Assembly (NCBI GenBank): GCA_018267955.1
Contig: JAFDXL010000009.1
Coordinates: forward strand, 124,001 to 188,000
Direction of reading: 5' to 3'
Source: Bacteroidota bacterium
GTDB lineage: Bacteria; Bacteroidota; Bacteroidia; Chitinophagales; Chitinophagaceae
Length of the DNA: 64,000 bases
Under the pieces are notes generated by a model. That model was not told the DNA's origin. It did not search any database and saw nothing but the letters and a program-made list of their open reading frames with translations. Shown one piece after another: positions 18,552-27,226 of the stretch. Numbering within the stretch: the first letter of the stretch is position 1; every line of letters starts with the position of its first letter. A program made the position numbers and the translations under genes.

Positions 18552-20228
18552 ATGCGCAGATTTACATTAACGATCTTTGCAATTGCTGCTCTTACAGCAG
18601 CCCATGCCCAAACCGTGGCAACTTTTGAAAGCCTTAGCCTGCCTAAGGCCGACACTTTTTACGTTAACTATTCCAATTCAGGCAATGATGTAGGCTTTGA
18701 TGATGGCCTCGCACATTTTCCGTGTGTATATAACTCTTCCTGGGGAGGGTTCTGGAGCAGTGGTTTTGCTTATTCAAACATGACGGATAGCGTTACCAGC
18801 GGCTTCGGCAATCAATATTCCGCAAAAACTGCCAAAGGGTATAATGGTTCAGATAAATACCTGGTTTCTACCGGAAGCAGTAATTACATCGATCTGAAAG
18901 CCACCGGTAAAGGAGGTTTCATAAAAGGCGTTTATGTTACTAATAGTACGTATGCTTATAATTCCATGAGGGATGGAGATGCGTTTGCTAAGAAGTTTGG
19001 CGGTGCAACAGGTAATGATGCCGATTGGTTCAAACTGGTGATACGTGGATATAAAGACGGGGTGCTGAAGCAGGATAGCGTTGAAGTGTACCTGGCCGAT
19101 TTTCGATTTGCAGACAATAGCAAAGACTATATATTAAACACCTGGAAGTTTGTAAACCTCATGCCATTAGGCAAGGTGGATAGCCTGGATCTGTCGCTCA
19201 GTTCCAGCGATGTTGGCGCCTTTGGCATGAATACACCAGCCCTGTATTGTTTAGATAATTTTACCACACAGGAAATCATAGCCCCTTATGCGCCGCAAGC
19301 TACAGTTAGCGGTTCTACAGCTATAGAAAAGATGAGTAGTAAAATAATGGGGTGGGGCACTTCCTGCACTGTAAATAGGGGATTTATGGATATAGCTGAT
19401 CCGTCTTTGGGTAAGGTTACATCGGGTGCAGATAGCAATGCGATCGGTGTGCCGGATAATATTCCTGTCAGCCTGGGAGATAGTGGTGTGGCAGAAGTTC
19501 GCTTTAATAATATCATTTATAACGGTGCCGGCGCTGACTTCATAGTTTTCGAAAATGGGTTCTCCAATCCATCTAACCCTGAAGAAGCTTTTCTTGAGTT
19601 TGCATTTGTAGAGGTGAGCTCCAATGGTACGGACTTCTTTCGCTTTCCTGCATCTTGCCTGATAGATACGGCACAGGTACCGGTTGCTGGTGTGTATAGC
19701 AATGCAAGGGAAGTGAATAATCTGGCAGGTAAGTACATTGGCGGATATGGTACTCCGTTCGATCTGCAGGAACTGGCAGGTACTCCGGGCCTTGATATAG
19801 ATAATATTATTGCTGTACGTATTGTAGATGCCGTTGGTTCTATTGGTGCACACGGGCAAACAGATGTAGATGGCAGAAAGATCAATGATCCATATCCTAC
19901 GGCAATCCCTTCCGGCGGTTTTGACCTGGATGCTGTGGGTGCTTTATATCTGAAATGGCCAACAAATATTGCAGCTGCCAACACTACTGAAAATATGCGT
20001 GTTGTTCCTAATCCTGCCTCAGATTATATCAACATTAGTTTTGCAACGACACCGCAGGGTACGCTTAACGCAAGCATTACGGATGTGACAGGTAAAACAT
20101 TGATCAGATCAGCAATAACTACAACCAACAATTCTATTAATATCACATCCCTTGCAAAAGGTATTTATTATCTTACGGTAAGCGATGCAACCGGTAATAA
20201 ATGGGTACAAAAAATATCCAAAATATAA
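18552..20228 (+). CDS. DUF4465-containing surface protein with T9SS sorting domain, probable B12-binding (BtuH-like)
   Basis: The 558-aa protein has a Sec signal peptide (MRRFTLTIFAIAALTAAHA). A DUF4465-type domain spans ~25-245 (LAHFPCVYNSSWGGFWSSGFAYSN in two blocks; YVTNSTYAYNSMRDGD). A second beta domain at ~250-470 contains VSLGDSGVAEVRF and IAVRIVDAVGSIGAHGQTD. The last ~75 residues look like a type A T9SS C-terminal signal (VVPNPASDYINI, then GKTLIRS, LAKGIYYLTV, KWVQKISKI). DUF4465 proteins encoded with btuB have, as I recall, been shown to bind vitamin B12 on the cell surface (BtuH). The riboswitch directly upstream supports this role. Here the protein is T9SS-exported, not a lipoprotein. 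Confidence 0.88.
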   Translation: MRRFTLTIFAIAALTAAHAQTVATFESLSLPKADTFYVNYSNSGNDVGFDDGLAHFPCVYNSSWGGFWSSGFAYSNMTDSVTSGFGNQYSAKTAKGYNGSDKYLVSTGSSNYIDLKATGKGGFIKGVYVTNSTYAYNSMRDGDAFAKKFGGATGNDADWFKLVIRGYKDGVLKQDSVEVYLADFRFADNSKDYILNTWKFVNLMPLGKVDSLDLSLSSSDVGAFGMNTPALYCLDNFTTQEIIAPYAPQATVSGSTAIEKMSSKIMGWGTSCTVNRGFMDIADPSLGKVTSGADSNAIGVPDNIPVSLGDSGVAEVRFNNIIYNGAGADFIVFENGFSNPSNPEEAFLEFAFVEVSSNGTDFFRFPASCLIDTAQVPVAGVYSNAREVNNLAGKYIGGYGTPFDLQELAGTPGLDIDNIIAVRIVDAVGSIGAHGQTDVDGRKINDPYPTAIPSGGFDLDAVGALYLKWPTNIAAANTTENMRVVPNPASDYINISFATTPQGTLNASITDVTGKTLIRSAITTTNNSINITSLAKGIYYLTVSDATGNKWVQKISKI

Positions 20229-21289
20229 TTCTCCTTGTTCTTTACACATGCCTGGTGGCGTGTGTAAAGGATAAGCCCGGCAATACCTCTTCTGCCGGCA
20301 ACCCGGTTGCTACTGACACTGCAGCAAGAGAAGTGTATGTGGTTTGTGAAGGTAGCCTGGGCAATGGAGATGGCAGCTTATATCAGTACGATGTAAAGTC
20401 CGGCTCTGTAGCGGGAGATGTTTTTGCCTCTGCTAATGCCGGTGGTAAATTGGGCGATGTGTTTCAAAGTATGACAAGAATCGGCGATCGGTATTTTCTG
20501 TGCATCAACAATTCTGATAAGATAGTGGTGCTAAACCGATCAGATAAAAAAGCAATTGGTACAATTGCTATGCCGAAGCCAAGATATATTTTGCCCATAA
20601 ATGATACCAAAGCTTATGTATCTACTTTGTTTAGTAATAAAGTGTATATCATCAATCCACAAACAATGCAGGTTGCAGGAACGATAGATATGCCCTATCA
20701 AAACCCCGAAGGAATGCGCCTATACAATGGCAAAGCCTATGTTTGCACCTGGGATACCGCTTGCAATAAGGTATATACTATCAATACCACTACGGATGCT
20801 GTTGAAACTTCCATACCTGTTTCCGGTGCAGCGCCGCAGGAAGCCCTGGAAGATGCACAAGGGAGGCTTTGGATATTGTCGGGCAATGTTTCGAAGAATA
20901 AAAGTTCTTCTTTAACGGTTATTGATAAAGCCGGGAATATAGCCAGGTCTTATCATTTTCCGGACAAAGCCGATGTTATAAGGCCTGTTTTTAATCCATC
21001 ACTTGATACTCTGTATTTTATAGAGGTTAATTATTCGGGTGGTAATGATTACAACGGTATTTATAGAATGTCCATTAATGATGCCAATGTTCCATCTGTT
21101 CCATTTATAGCAGCACAAGCCTATCAATATTTTTGGGCGTTAGGCATAGATCCAAAAGATGGTAAGATATATATAGGCGACCCCAAAGGCTTTATACAGA
21201 AAGGTTCTGTTTCTGTTTACAGGCAAGATGGTACTCTTGCCACTAGTTTTAGTGTAGGCCTTGGCCCCGGCCATTTTTATTTTGATTAA
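20201..21289 (+). CDS. BtuG-like beta-propeller surface lipoprotein (DUF5074/YncE-like)
   Basis: The 362-aa protein has a lipoprotein signal ending LVAC (lipidated Cys21). The rest shows regular ~45-residue repeats such as KKAIGTIAMPKPRYIL, TMQVAGTIDMPYQNPEGM and AVETSIPVSGAAPQEAL, typical of YncE-like seven-bladed propellers. BtuG of Bacteroides is such a propeller and binds cobalamin tightly, capping BtuB. The start overlaps the end of the upstream gene by 28 bases, suggesting coupled translation. The operon position between the DUF4465 gene and the TonB receptor supports the role; direct B12 binding is inferred. Confidence 0.85.
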   Translation: MGTKNIQNIILLVLYTCLVACVKDKPGNTSSAGNPVATDTAAREVYVVCEGSLGNGDGSLYQYDVKSGSVAGDVFASANAGGKLGDVFQSMTRIGDRYFLCINNSDKIVVLNRSDKKAIGTIAMPKPRYILPINDTKAYVSTLFSNKVYIINPQTMQVAGTIDMPYQNPEGMRLYNGKAYVCTWDTACNKVYTINTTTDAVETSIPVSGAAPQEALEDAQGRLWILSGNVSKNKSSSLTVIDKAGNIARSYHFPDKADVIRPVFNPSLDTLYFIEVNYSGGNDYNGIYRMSINDANVPSVPFIAAQAYQYFWALGIDPKDGKIYIGDPKGFIQKGSVSVYRQDGTLATSFSVGLGPGHFYFD

Positions 21290-21327
21290 CTACAGTATTT
21301 AAGATAATGTATCAACTCCCCGCCATC

Positions 21328-23232
21328 ATGAAGAAGAAACAGGTAGCATTGCTTATAGCAGTGCTATTTTGTTTTCCTGCACATGGGCAGTTAAGGGATA
21401 CATTGAATGAAGTGCGTGTAAAGACAGCGAAGAAGAATTTATATCATGATGAACGTATTGATCATTTTTCTCCTGGACAAAAAATAACGCATATTGATAG
21501 CGTTGTATTGCAGCAATATAAATTCCAGGGTGTAAGTACATTGCTGTCGCAGCAAGTTCCGGTGTTTGTTAAGTCTTATGGCATCAATGGCCTGGCTACA
21601 CTCAATTTCAGAGGGGCCTCTGCCGCACAATCACAGGTTTATTGGAACGGCATACCTATTCAGAATGCTGCTTTGGGTATTACTGATATATCCTTATTAA
21701 AAACTTCATCATTTAACCAGGTAGATATTGTATATGGTGGCTCTTCTGCATTATGGGGGTCTGGAAATGTAGGAGGCGCTTTATTGCTCAATAATACAAC
21801 TCCTGTTTTTAAAAACAATGAAGAGTACCATGTTGGCCTTTCTTTGGCGGCAGGTAGTTATAGTCAGCATCAGTTACAGGCAAATAGCAGTGCAAGCCGG
21901 CAGCGTTGGTATATCGCTTCAAACATTATTCTTCAAACAGCAAAAAACGATTTTGATTATACTGCCGACGGAAAAACATATAAGACTGTTAACAGTGAGC
22001 TCACCGGGTTGAGCGCCCAGTTAACGACCGCGTATAAAGCAAACGATAAAAATACGTTTTCATTTACTGCATGGGGGCAGGGTTATACCAGGGAGATACC
22101 TAAAACAATTTTTGAGCAGCAGTCTGTAAAAGAGCAAAAGGATGTAAGTCTTCGTGTTTTATTAAATTGGGATAGGACCACAGCCAAAGATCACCGGTAT
22201 GCAAAACTGGCATACCTGCAAGACTATATGCATTACCGGGATAGCGCTGTATTGCAGGACACTAAGAATACGGTCAACCAATTGTATGGTGAACTGGGAT
22301 GGAAGTATCAATTCAACACGCATCACAGCTTACTATTATTTGCTCCAATCCAATATAGCTGGATGAAAAGGCAACTGGCGAATGATATGGTATCGCAGAG
22401 CAGGATATCTTTGGCAGGCGCATATTCCTATGCTGCTTTCCATAACAAGCTGCAGCTCGCTGTAAATGCCAGGGCAATGCTTGTAGATAGCAACCTGGTA
22501 CCCATGTTGGGTGCAAGTGCTTCCTACGCATTTGCTACATGGCTTACCATTCGGGGCAATGTTCAAAGAAGCTATCGCGTGCCTACCTTAAACGAATTGT
22601 ATTATGTGCCGGGCGGTAACGATCAGTTGAAACCGGAACAGGGGTGGAGCAAGGACATTGGATATGTAATAAAGACAAATGCCTCTGGAAGGTTTTCGAT
22701 TGTACATGACCTGTCGTACTTCGATCGTACCATGCATGACTGGATCATCTGGTTTGGAAGCTCTATATGGACGCCTCATAATATAGCTACCGTACATAGC
22801 AGGGGAGTGGAAACCGAGAATAAAATACAATTCAGAACAGGAGACTGGACCATACATGTGGGCGTGAACACGGCTTATGTGCTGGCAACAACAGAGCAAA
22901 GCTATATAGCCGGTGATGGCAGTATAGGGAAGCAAATCCCGTATTCGCCACGTTACAATGGTCAGCTCAATATTGGTTTTTATTTCAGGAATATTTACTT
23001 CAATTACAACCACACCTATACCGGGTACAGGTTTATTACTGTAGACGAGTCTAGCTGGCTGATGCCATATAATACAGGAAATGTATCGGCGGGTTATGAT
23101 CTGAAACTGAACAGGTCAAGTCTGCAATTCAACATTCAGTGCAATAACCTGTGGAATGAAACGTACTTTGTAGTAAGCGGACGCCCGATGCCCGGTAGAA
23201 ACTGGCTGGCGGGTATATCATTTAACATGTAG
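21328..23232 (+). CDS. btuB: TonB-dependent outer membrane receptor, BtuB-like
   Basis: The protein is about 634 aa and begins with a signal peptide (MKKKQVALLIAVLFCFPAHG). The plug domain at ~25-160 has the pattern VSTLLSQQVPVFVKSYG, TLNFRGASAAQSQVYWNG and VDIVYGGSSALWGSGNVGGAL. The C-terminal beta-barrel ends in an aromatic-containing strand (WLAGISFNM). It transports its ligand using TonB energy. Assignment to vitamin B12 rests on the riboswitch and the two preceding genes. I chose the ATG at 21328 over 21307 because the signal peptide starts there. It is short for a SusC-type protein, as expected for BtuB. Confidence 0.9.
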   Translation: MKKKQVALLIAVLFCFPAHGQLRDTLNEVRVKTAKKNLYHDERIDHFSPGQKITHIDSVVLQQYKFQGVSTLLSQQVPVFVKSYGINGLATLNFRGASAAQSQVYWNGIPIQNAALGITDISLLKTSSFNQVDIVYGGSSALWGSGNVGGALLLNNTTPVFKNNEEYHVGLSLAAGSYSQHQLQANSSASRQRWYIASNIILQTAKNDFDYTADGKTYKTVNSELTGLSAQLTTAYKANDKNTFSFTAWGQGYTREIPKTIFEQQSVKEQKDVSLRVLLNWDRTTAKDHRYAKLAYLQDYMHYRDSAVLQDTKNTVNQLYGELGWKYQFNTHHSLLLFAPIQYSWMKRQLANDMVSQSRISLAGAYSYAAFHNKLQLAVNARAMLVDSNLVPMLGASASYAFATWLTIRGNVQRSYRVPTLNELYYVPGGNDQLKPEQGWSKDIGYVIKTNASGRFSIVHDLSYFDRTMHDWIIWFGSSIWTPHNIATVHSRGVETENKIQFRTGDWTIHVGVNTAYVLATTEQSYIAGDGSIGKQIPYSPRYNGQLNIGFYFRNIYFNYNHTYTGYRFITVDESSWLMPYNTGNVSAGYDLKLNRSSLQFNIQCNNLWNETYFVVSGRPMPGRNWLAGISFNM

Positions 23233-23239
23233 CTTTACG

Positions 23240-23431
23240 CTATCGGGCTTTAGCCAAAAGTTTTACGGTAGATTTTGCCTCCTTTTCACTTTTGGCTTTT
23301 ACCAATGCAAAGACGAGGTGATCTTTGTTGGGATTGAACATGATAACATGCTCCTTAGGGGGTAACATCTGTGCCGTTTCCCTGCAGGAGATCACTTTTC
23401 CTTCTAATGATACAATTCGATAGTAGGGCAT
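23240..23431 (-). CDS. Small hypothetical protein
   Basis: A 63-aa protein starts at the ATG at 23431 (MPYYRIVSLEGKVIS) with no signal or TM segment. The C-terminal half is Lys/Ala-rich and helical (FALVKAKSEKEAKSTVKLLAKAR). It is convergent with btuB, 7 bases from its stop. The open frame and sensible composition suggest a real gene, but I recognise no family. Confidence 0.55.
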   Translation of the reverse strand: MPYYRIVSLEGKVISCRETAQMLPPKEHVIMFNPNKDHLVFALVKAKSEKEAKSTVKLLAKAR

Positions 23432-23632
23432 AGCACTAGTTTTCAAATTTTGTTAAAAAACCGTGCTATCAGTTACATTAGCAATTTTAATATTCAATAT
23501 TTGTTTATATAAGACCGATTACTAAGTTATCTTTACCATCTATTCGTTAATTATTAAAAATGTAACGGTTTTCACCCAACGCATCATGTATAGATTCAGT
23601 CTATTATGTTGTAAATCTTTAATACCCGTTAC

Positions 23633-24208
23633 TTGTCTATAGCGTTGAGTTATAATATACAAGGGCAAGCGAGCGAGCTGCATGATCTGATCCAGGGGTG
23701 TATACGCAATGAACGCGGTGCACAGGAAAAGATGTATAGCCTGTTTTATGCCCGGATGATGGGAGTAGTAAAAAGGTATATAGATCACCAGGAACAAGCC
23801 GAAGAGGTATTGAATAATGGCTTTTTGAGGGCGTTCCAGAAGATCGAGCAATATACTTTTCAAGGTTCTTTCGAAGGTTGGTTAAGAAAAATTGTTTTTC
23901 ACTCCGTTTCAGACTATGTGAAGCAGAATGCACGTTATAATGAAAAGGTAGTGCTGGCAGAGAAAGATCAGTTTGTGCACAAAGATCATGCGGATAACCT
24001 GTATTATAACGAGTTGTTACAGATGGTCCAAAGCTTGCCGGAAGCCACAAGAAATGTGTTCAACATGTATGTGATGGAAGGATTTGCACATAAAGAGATC
24101 GGTAAAATGCTGGGAATAAGCGAGGGAACCTCTAAATGGCACCTTTCTGAAGGGCGACGGATATTGAAAGACAAAATTGAAAAACTGAACTTACATTTAA
24201 AAAAATAA
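23633..24208 (+). CDS. ECF-type RNA polymerase sigma factor
   Basis: The protein is 191 aa if the TTG at 23633 is used; no ATG lies upstream in frame. Region 2 contains LFYARMMGVVKRYIDHQEQAEEVLNNGFLRAFQKIEQY and region 4 contains LPEATRNVFNMYVMEGFAHKEIGKMLGISEGTSKWHLSEGRRIL, each with the usual ECF helix-turn-helix residues (both quoted here only as landmarks at ~40-80 and ~130-180). The next gene, 12 bases on, encodes a TM/outer-membrane-like protein and probably acts as its regulator or partner. Confidence 0.92.
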   Translation: MSIALSYNIQGQASELHDLIQGCIRNERGAQEKMYSLFYARMMGVVKRYIDHQEQAEEVLNNGFLRAFQKIEQYTFQGSFEGWLRKIVFHSVSDYVKQNARYNEKVVLAEKDQFVHKDHADNLYYNELLQMVQSLPEATRNVFNMYVMEGFAHKEIGKMLGISEGTSKWHLSEGRRILKDKIEKLNLHLKK

Positions 24209-24220
24209 AATTTTATCCCG

Positions 24221-26110
24221 ATGGATAAAAACATGATAAATATTGATGACCTGGTGCGGCTAAAATTAGCCGGTGGAGAAGAGAAGGAGCGGCCCGGTGC
24301 CTGGTTGCAAATGAGGGAGCTCCTTGATAAGGAGATGCCCGTGCAGGCCCCGCCGGCAGTATTCAACTGGAGGCGTACGCTCTCTGCTGCAGCCCTGCTG
24401 CTGGCGTTGGGTACCGTAACCATTGGTGGTTACCAGTTATATAATAATAGAAATGCAAACAGCAACACCGGTACCCCGGTGGTAGTTGCTCCTAATATGC
24501 ATGCTATTAATAATGCCCCTGCATCTAACTCTGCTCCTGTAAATAACAACACTACTACCGGTTCTGCATCAACAAATAATACTTCAATAAACAATAACGA
24601 GCCTGGCAATGGCCACGGTAATGAACCACAGCACATAGCTGCTTCATCTGCTACCGGCGCTGCTAATAAAGGAATAGCAAAGAAGCATACCGCTCATCAT
24701 ACAGCTAAAAGTTCTGTTGCGGTTAATAACACCATTGGACAAAACGATGCAACTGATATTTCATCAGCAGATGGTGTAGCAAACAATAAGGCTACAGCCG
24801 CTCAACAGAAAACTCATAAAAAGAATCATTCTAACAATGTGTTTGCCTCTGCCGGTAAGTTACCTGCTAATGGCTTAAATAAGCCTGTAAAACATTCGGG
24901 CAATAACAATGGTACCACTAATGGTATTGCTAAAGGAAATAAAGAAAATAAAAATAATAGCCGTAAGGGTTCAGCCCCTGTAAACAATCCATCCAGCACC
25001 TATACTCCCCCTGTTTATAACACAGGTAATAATGGAGTAACTAACCCTGCAAATTTTGCAGTGAACACGCCTCGCGAAAAAAGGCCGGCTTTAGATTACC
25101 ACAAAACCAATCCACGGTATGTCGACTCTATCAACTTTACCTACGTTCAGGAAAAGAGCCGCAGAGGTGCAAAGCGCATCGATACGATCGACAAAGGTTT
25201 GATGGCTGTTAACCAGAACGAGATTGAACCTGCATCCGGTGCTTCAGAAAATACTGCTGCTGCAAATGCAGAAGTAAATCCTGCTGCAGGCGGCTCTATT
25301 GAAGATGTAAAATTGACAAGAGCTGAAAGGCGTGCTGCAAGAAATAAATACGAGCATGAGTCCATTTTTGAAAGAATGGTAGACAATGCCAAGGTTAATT
25401 TTAACGAAGTGTCTTTCCATCCGGGCTTGATGCTAGGCGTAAGCAGCACAATGGGTAAGTATAACATGTTTGGTATACAAGGCGGATTTTCCGGTTCTCT
25501 TAATCTAAGCGAGCGTTGGGGAATCTTTGCAGAACTGAAATACCTGTATCGCTTTGGTAATGGTAAATCACTTGCCAATAACTATAATAGTGTAGACCAG
25601 GCGCCACCACAGTATATTTCGCCAAACTATTTCCGCTTCACGGTAGATTCGCAGGAGCACTCATTTAATATATCTTCTTCAGGCCTGGTTGAATTACCAC
25701 TTGCAGTTAGATATAGGGTACAGAAAATGAATTTCTTTGCCGGTGTTGACCTCGCTTACAACTTTGCAGTAAACGTAGAAGAAAGGTTTGATAAGCTGCA
25801 TACCTCTTATTACTATGGTAATAATACAGAAAGCCTGCAAAATAACTGGAAGAACAACAACGATCCTAAGCTGACACCTGCTGAATTTGGTAGTCGTTTC
25901 TCCATGGGTTATATGTTTGGTGTAGGCTACCAGGTTTCTCCGGTTATAGGGCTCGACCTCAGGGCTACACAGGTATTCTGGGATAATGGTAAAGTACATT
26001 CTGAAGGTGCATACTTTGTATCTAAGCAAATGTATCGCTCTCCATGTGTACAGTTCAACTTCACCTATAGCTTAATAGGTAACAAAAATGGCCCGATGAA
26101 AGCGAGGTAA
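24221..26110 (+). CDS. Sigma-factor-linked protein: TM segment, Asn-rich linker, outer-membrane beta-barrel-like C-terminus
   Basis: The 629-aa protein has a ~45-residue cytosolic N-terminus (IDDLVRLKLAGGEEKERPGAW), one TM segment at ~48-70 and a long low-complexity Asn/Thr/Ser/Ala-rich stretch at ~72-290. Residues ~390-629 look like an outer-membrane barrel (GIFAELKYLYRFGNGKS, ELPLAVRYRVQKMNFFAGVDLAYNF). This layout, after an ECF sigma gene, is common in Bacteroidota. The N-terminus may act as an anti-sigma element and the C-terminus as an envelope sensor. Its stop codon abuts the end of the convergent transporter gene with no spacer. Confidence 0.78.
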   Translation: MDKNMINIDDLVRLKLAGGEEKERPGAWLQMRELLDKEMPVQAPPAVFNWRRTLSAAALLLALGTVTIGGYQLYNNRNANSNTGTPVVVAPNMHAINNAPASNSAPVNNNTTTGSASTNNTSINNNEPGNGHGNEPQHIAASSATGAANKGIAKKHTAHHTAKSSVAVNNTIGQNDATDISSADGVANNKATAAQQKTHKKNHSNNVFASAGKLPANGLNKPVKHSGNNNGTTNGIAKGNKENKNNSRKGSAPVNNPSSTYTPPVYNTGNNGVTNPANFAVNTPREKRPALDYHKTNPRYVDSINFTYVQEKSRRGAKRIDTIDKGLMAVNQNEIEPASGASENTAAANAEVNPAAGGSIEDVKLTRAERRAARNKYEHESIFERMVDNAKVNFNEVSFHPGLMLGVSSTMGKYNMFGIQGGFSGSLNLSERWGIFAELKYLYRFGNGKSLANNYNSVDQAPPQYISPNYFRFTVDSQEHSFNISSSGLVELPLAVRYRVQKMNFFAGVDLAYNFAVNVEERFDKLHTSYYYGNNTESLQNNWKNNNDPKLTPAEFGSRFSMGYMFGVGYQVSPVIGLDLRATQVFWDNGKVHSEGAYFVSKQMYRSPCVQFNFTYSLIGNKNGPMKAR

Positions 26111-26890
26111 TTATTCCTCGCCCATAGCCGCAGCCTTCATAGCAGCTGTGGTCTCAGGCCCCAGGTAGGCTGCGATACGATGTTCAATAAAGTAAATCAA
26201 TGGCGTTAATATTAACGCCATTGTTGCTTTATAGCTATAGTTTACCAGCCCTATTGCCAGTACTCTTTGATAACTCCAGCCATTACCTATTTTAAAAGCT
26301 ATGAACAGTACTACAAAACTATCTATCAACTGAGATATGATGGTAGAACCGGTGGCACGCAGCCATACCTTCTTCTCCCCGGTTACTTTTTTGATCTTAT
26401 GAAATACCCATACGTCCAATACCTGGCTTACCAGGAAGGCGGTGAGGCTACCTACGATGATCCACATGCCTTGCCCGAATATACCGGAAAACGCTGCCTG
26501 CATATCAGGTATGCCATCAGCAGCGTGGCTGCCTATCCAAAACTCCCTGTTAGCCGGTACTTTTATAGCTGCATAAAACATGATGAAAGCATAAGTGATC
26601 AGGCCTACAGCTATATAAGAGATTCTTCTTACTGCTTTTGGGCCATAGAACTCATTTACTATATCCGTCATTATAAATTCAAGCGGCCATAACAGTACGC
26701 CACATGTAAGCGTATAAGTCAAACCGTTTTCACCCAGCAGGCTAAATGGCTTTGGCTCCATGCCAAACAATCGCTCCAGTGAAAAGAGTTTACCGCCGAT
26801 ACACTCTGCTATCAATGCATTGGCAACAAAGAAAGAAGCCATGAAGATGAAAAGGCGCGTGGCTTTATCATTAAGAATACTACGGATCAT
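26111..26890 (-). CDS. Queuosine precursor transporter (YhhQ/VUT family)
   Basis: The 259-aa integral membrane protein has about six hydrophobic helices. It carries the family stretch FIMTDIVNEFYGPKAVRRISY (positions ~75-95), VSQVLDVWVFHKIKK and SQLIDSFVVLFIAF. The YhhQ/QueT-like family imports preQ0/preQ1 for queuosine in tRNA. No que genes are adjacent. Confidence 0.9.
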   Translation of the reverse strand: MIRSILNDKATRLFIFMASFFVANALIAECIGGKLFSLERLFGMEPKPFSLLGENGLTYTLTCGVLLWPLEFIMTDIVNEFYGPKAVRRISYIAVGLITYAFIMFYAAIKVPANREFWIGSHAADGIPDMQAAFSGIFGQGMWIIVGSLTAFLVSQVLDVWVFHKIKKVTGEKKVWLRATGSTIISQLIDSFVVLFIAFKIGNGWSYQRVLAIGLVNYSYKATMALILTPLIYFIEHRIAAYLGPETTAAMKAAAMGEE

Positions 26891-27004
26891 AATGGATTTT
26901 GTTGACGTAAAACTAATACCTGCAGCTTAATGCTGGTAATTATTAAGCAGCATTATAATATATTGAACTCCTTAACTATATTTACGCTTACAAACCAATT
27001 ATGT

Positions 27005-27226
27005 ATGAGAAAGTTCATGAAATGGACAGGATATATAATCCTCGTCATAGCCCTACTTATTATAGGTATTGTGGGCTTTATTAAGTTTTCTAAGCCCGAT
27101 GTAGGTAAAGCTCCTGACCTGAAAGTGGAGATAACACCGCAAAGGGTAGAGCGCGGTAAGTATCTGGCTAACTCAGTTACACTTTGCATGGACTGCCATT
27201 CCACCAGGAAAATGTTTGTATTATAA
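27005..27226 (+). pseudogene. 5' remnant of a membrane-anchored diheme-type cytochrome c gene
   Basis: Starting at the ATG at 27005, 73 codons encode an N-terminal anchor (MRKFMKWTGYIILVIALLI), the family segment ITPQRVERGKYLANSVTLC and the first heme site CMDCHSTR (CxxCH). The frame then turns to KMFVL and stops at 27226, exactly where the AT-rich lanthipeptide island begins. Intact relatives have roughly 300 residues and a second heme site. The missing C-terminal end is found 6.6 kb away at 33794-33904. The remnant cannot make a working diheme cytochrome. Confidence 0.85.
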
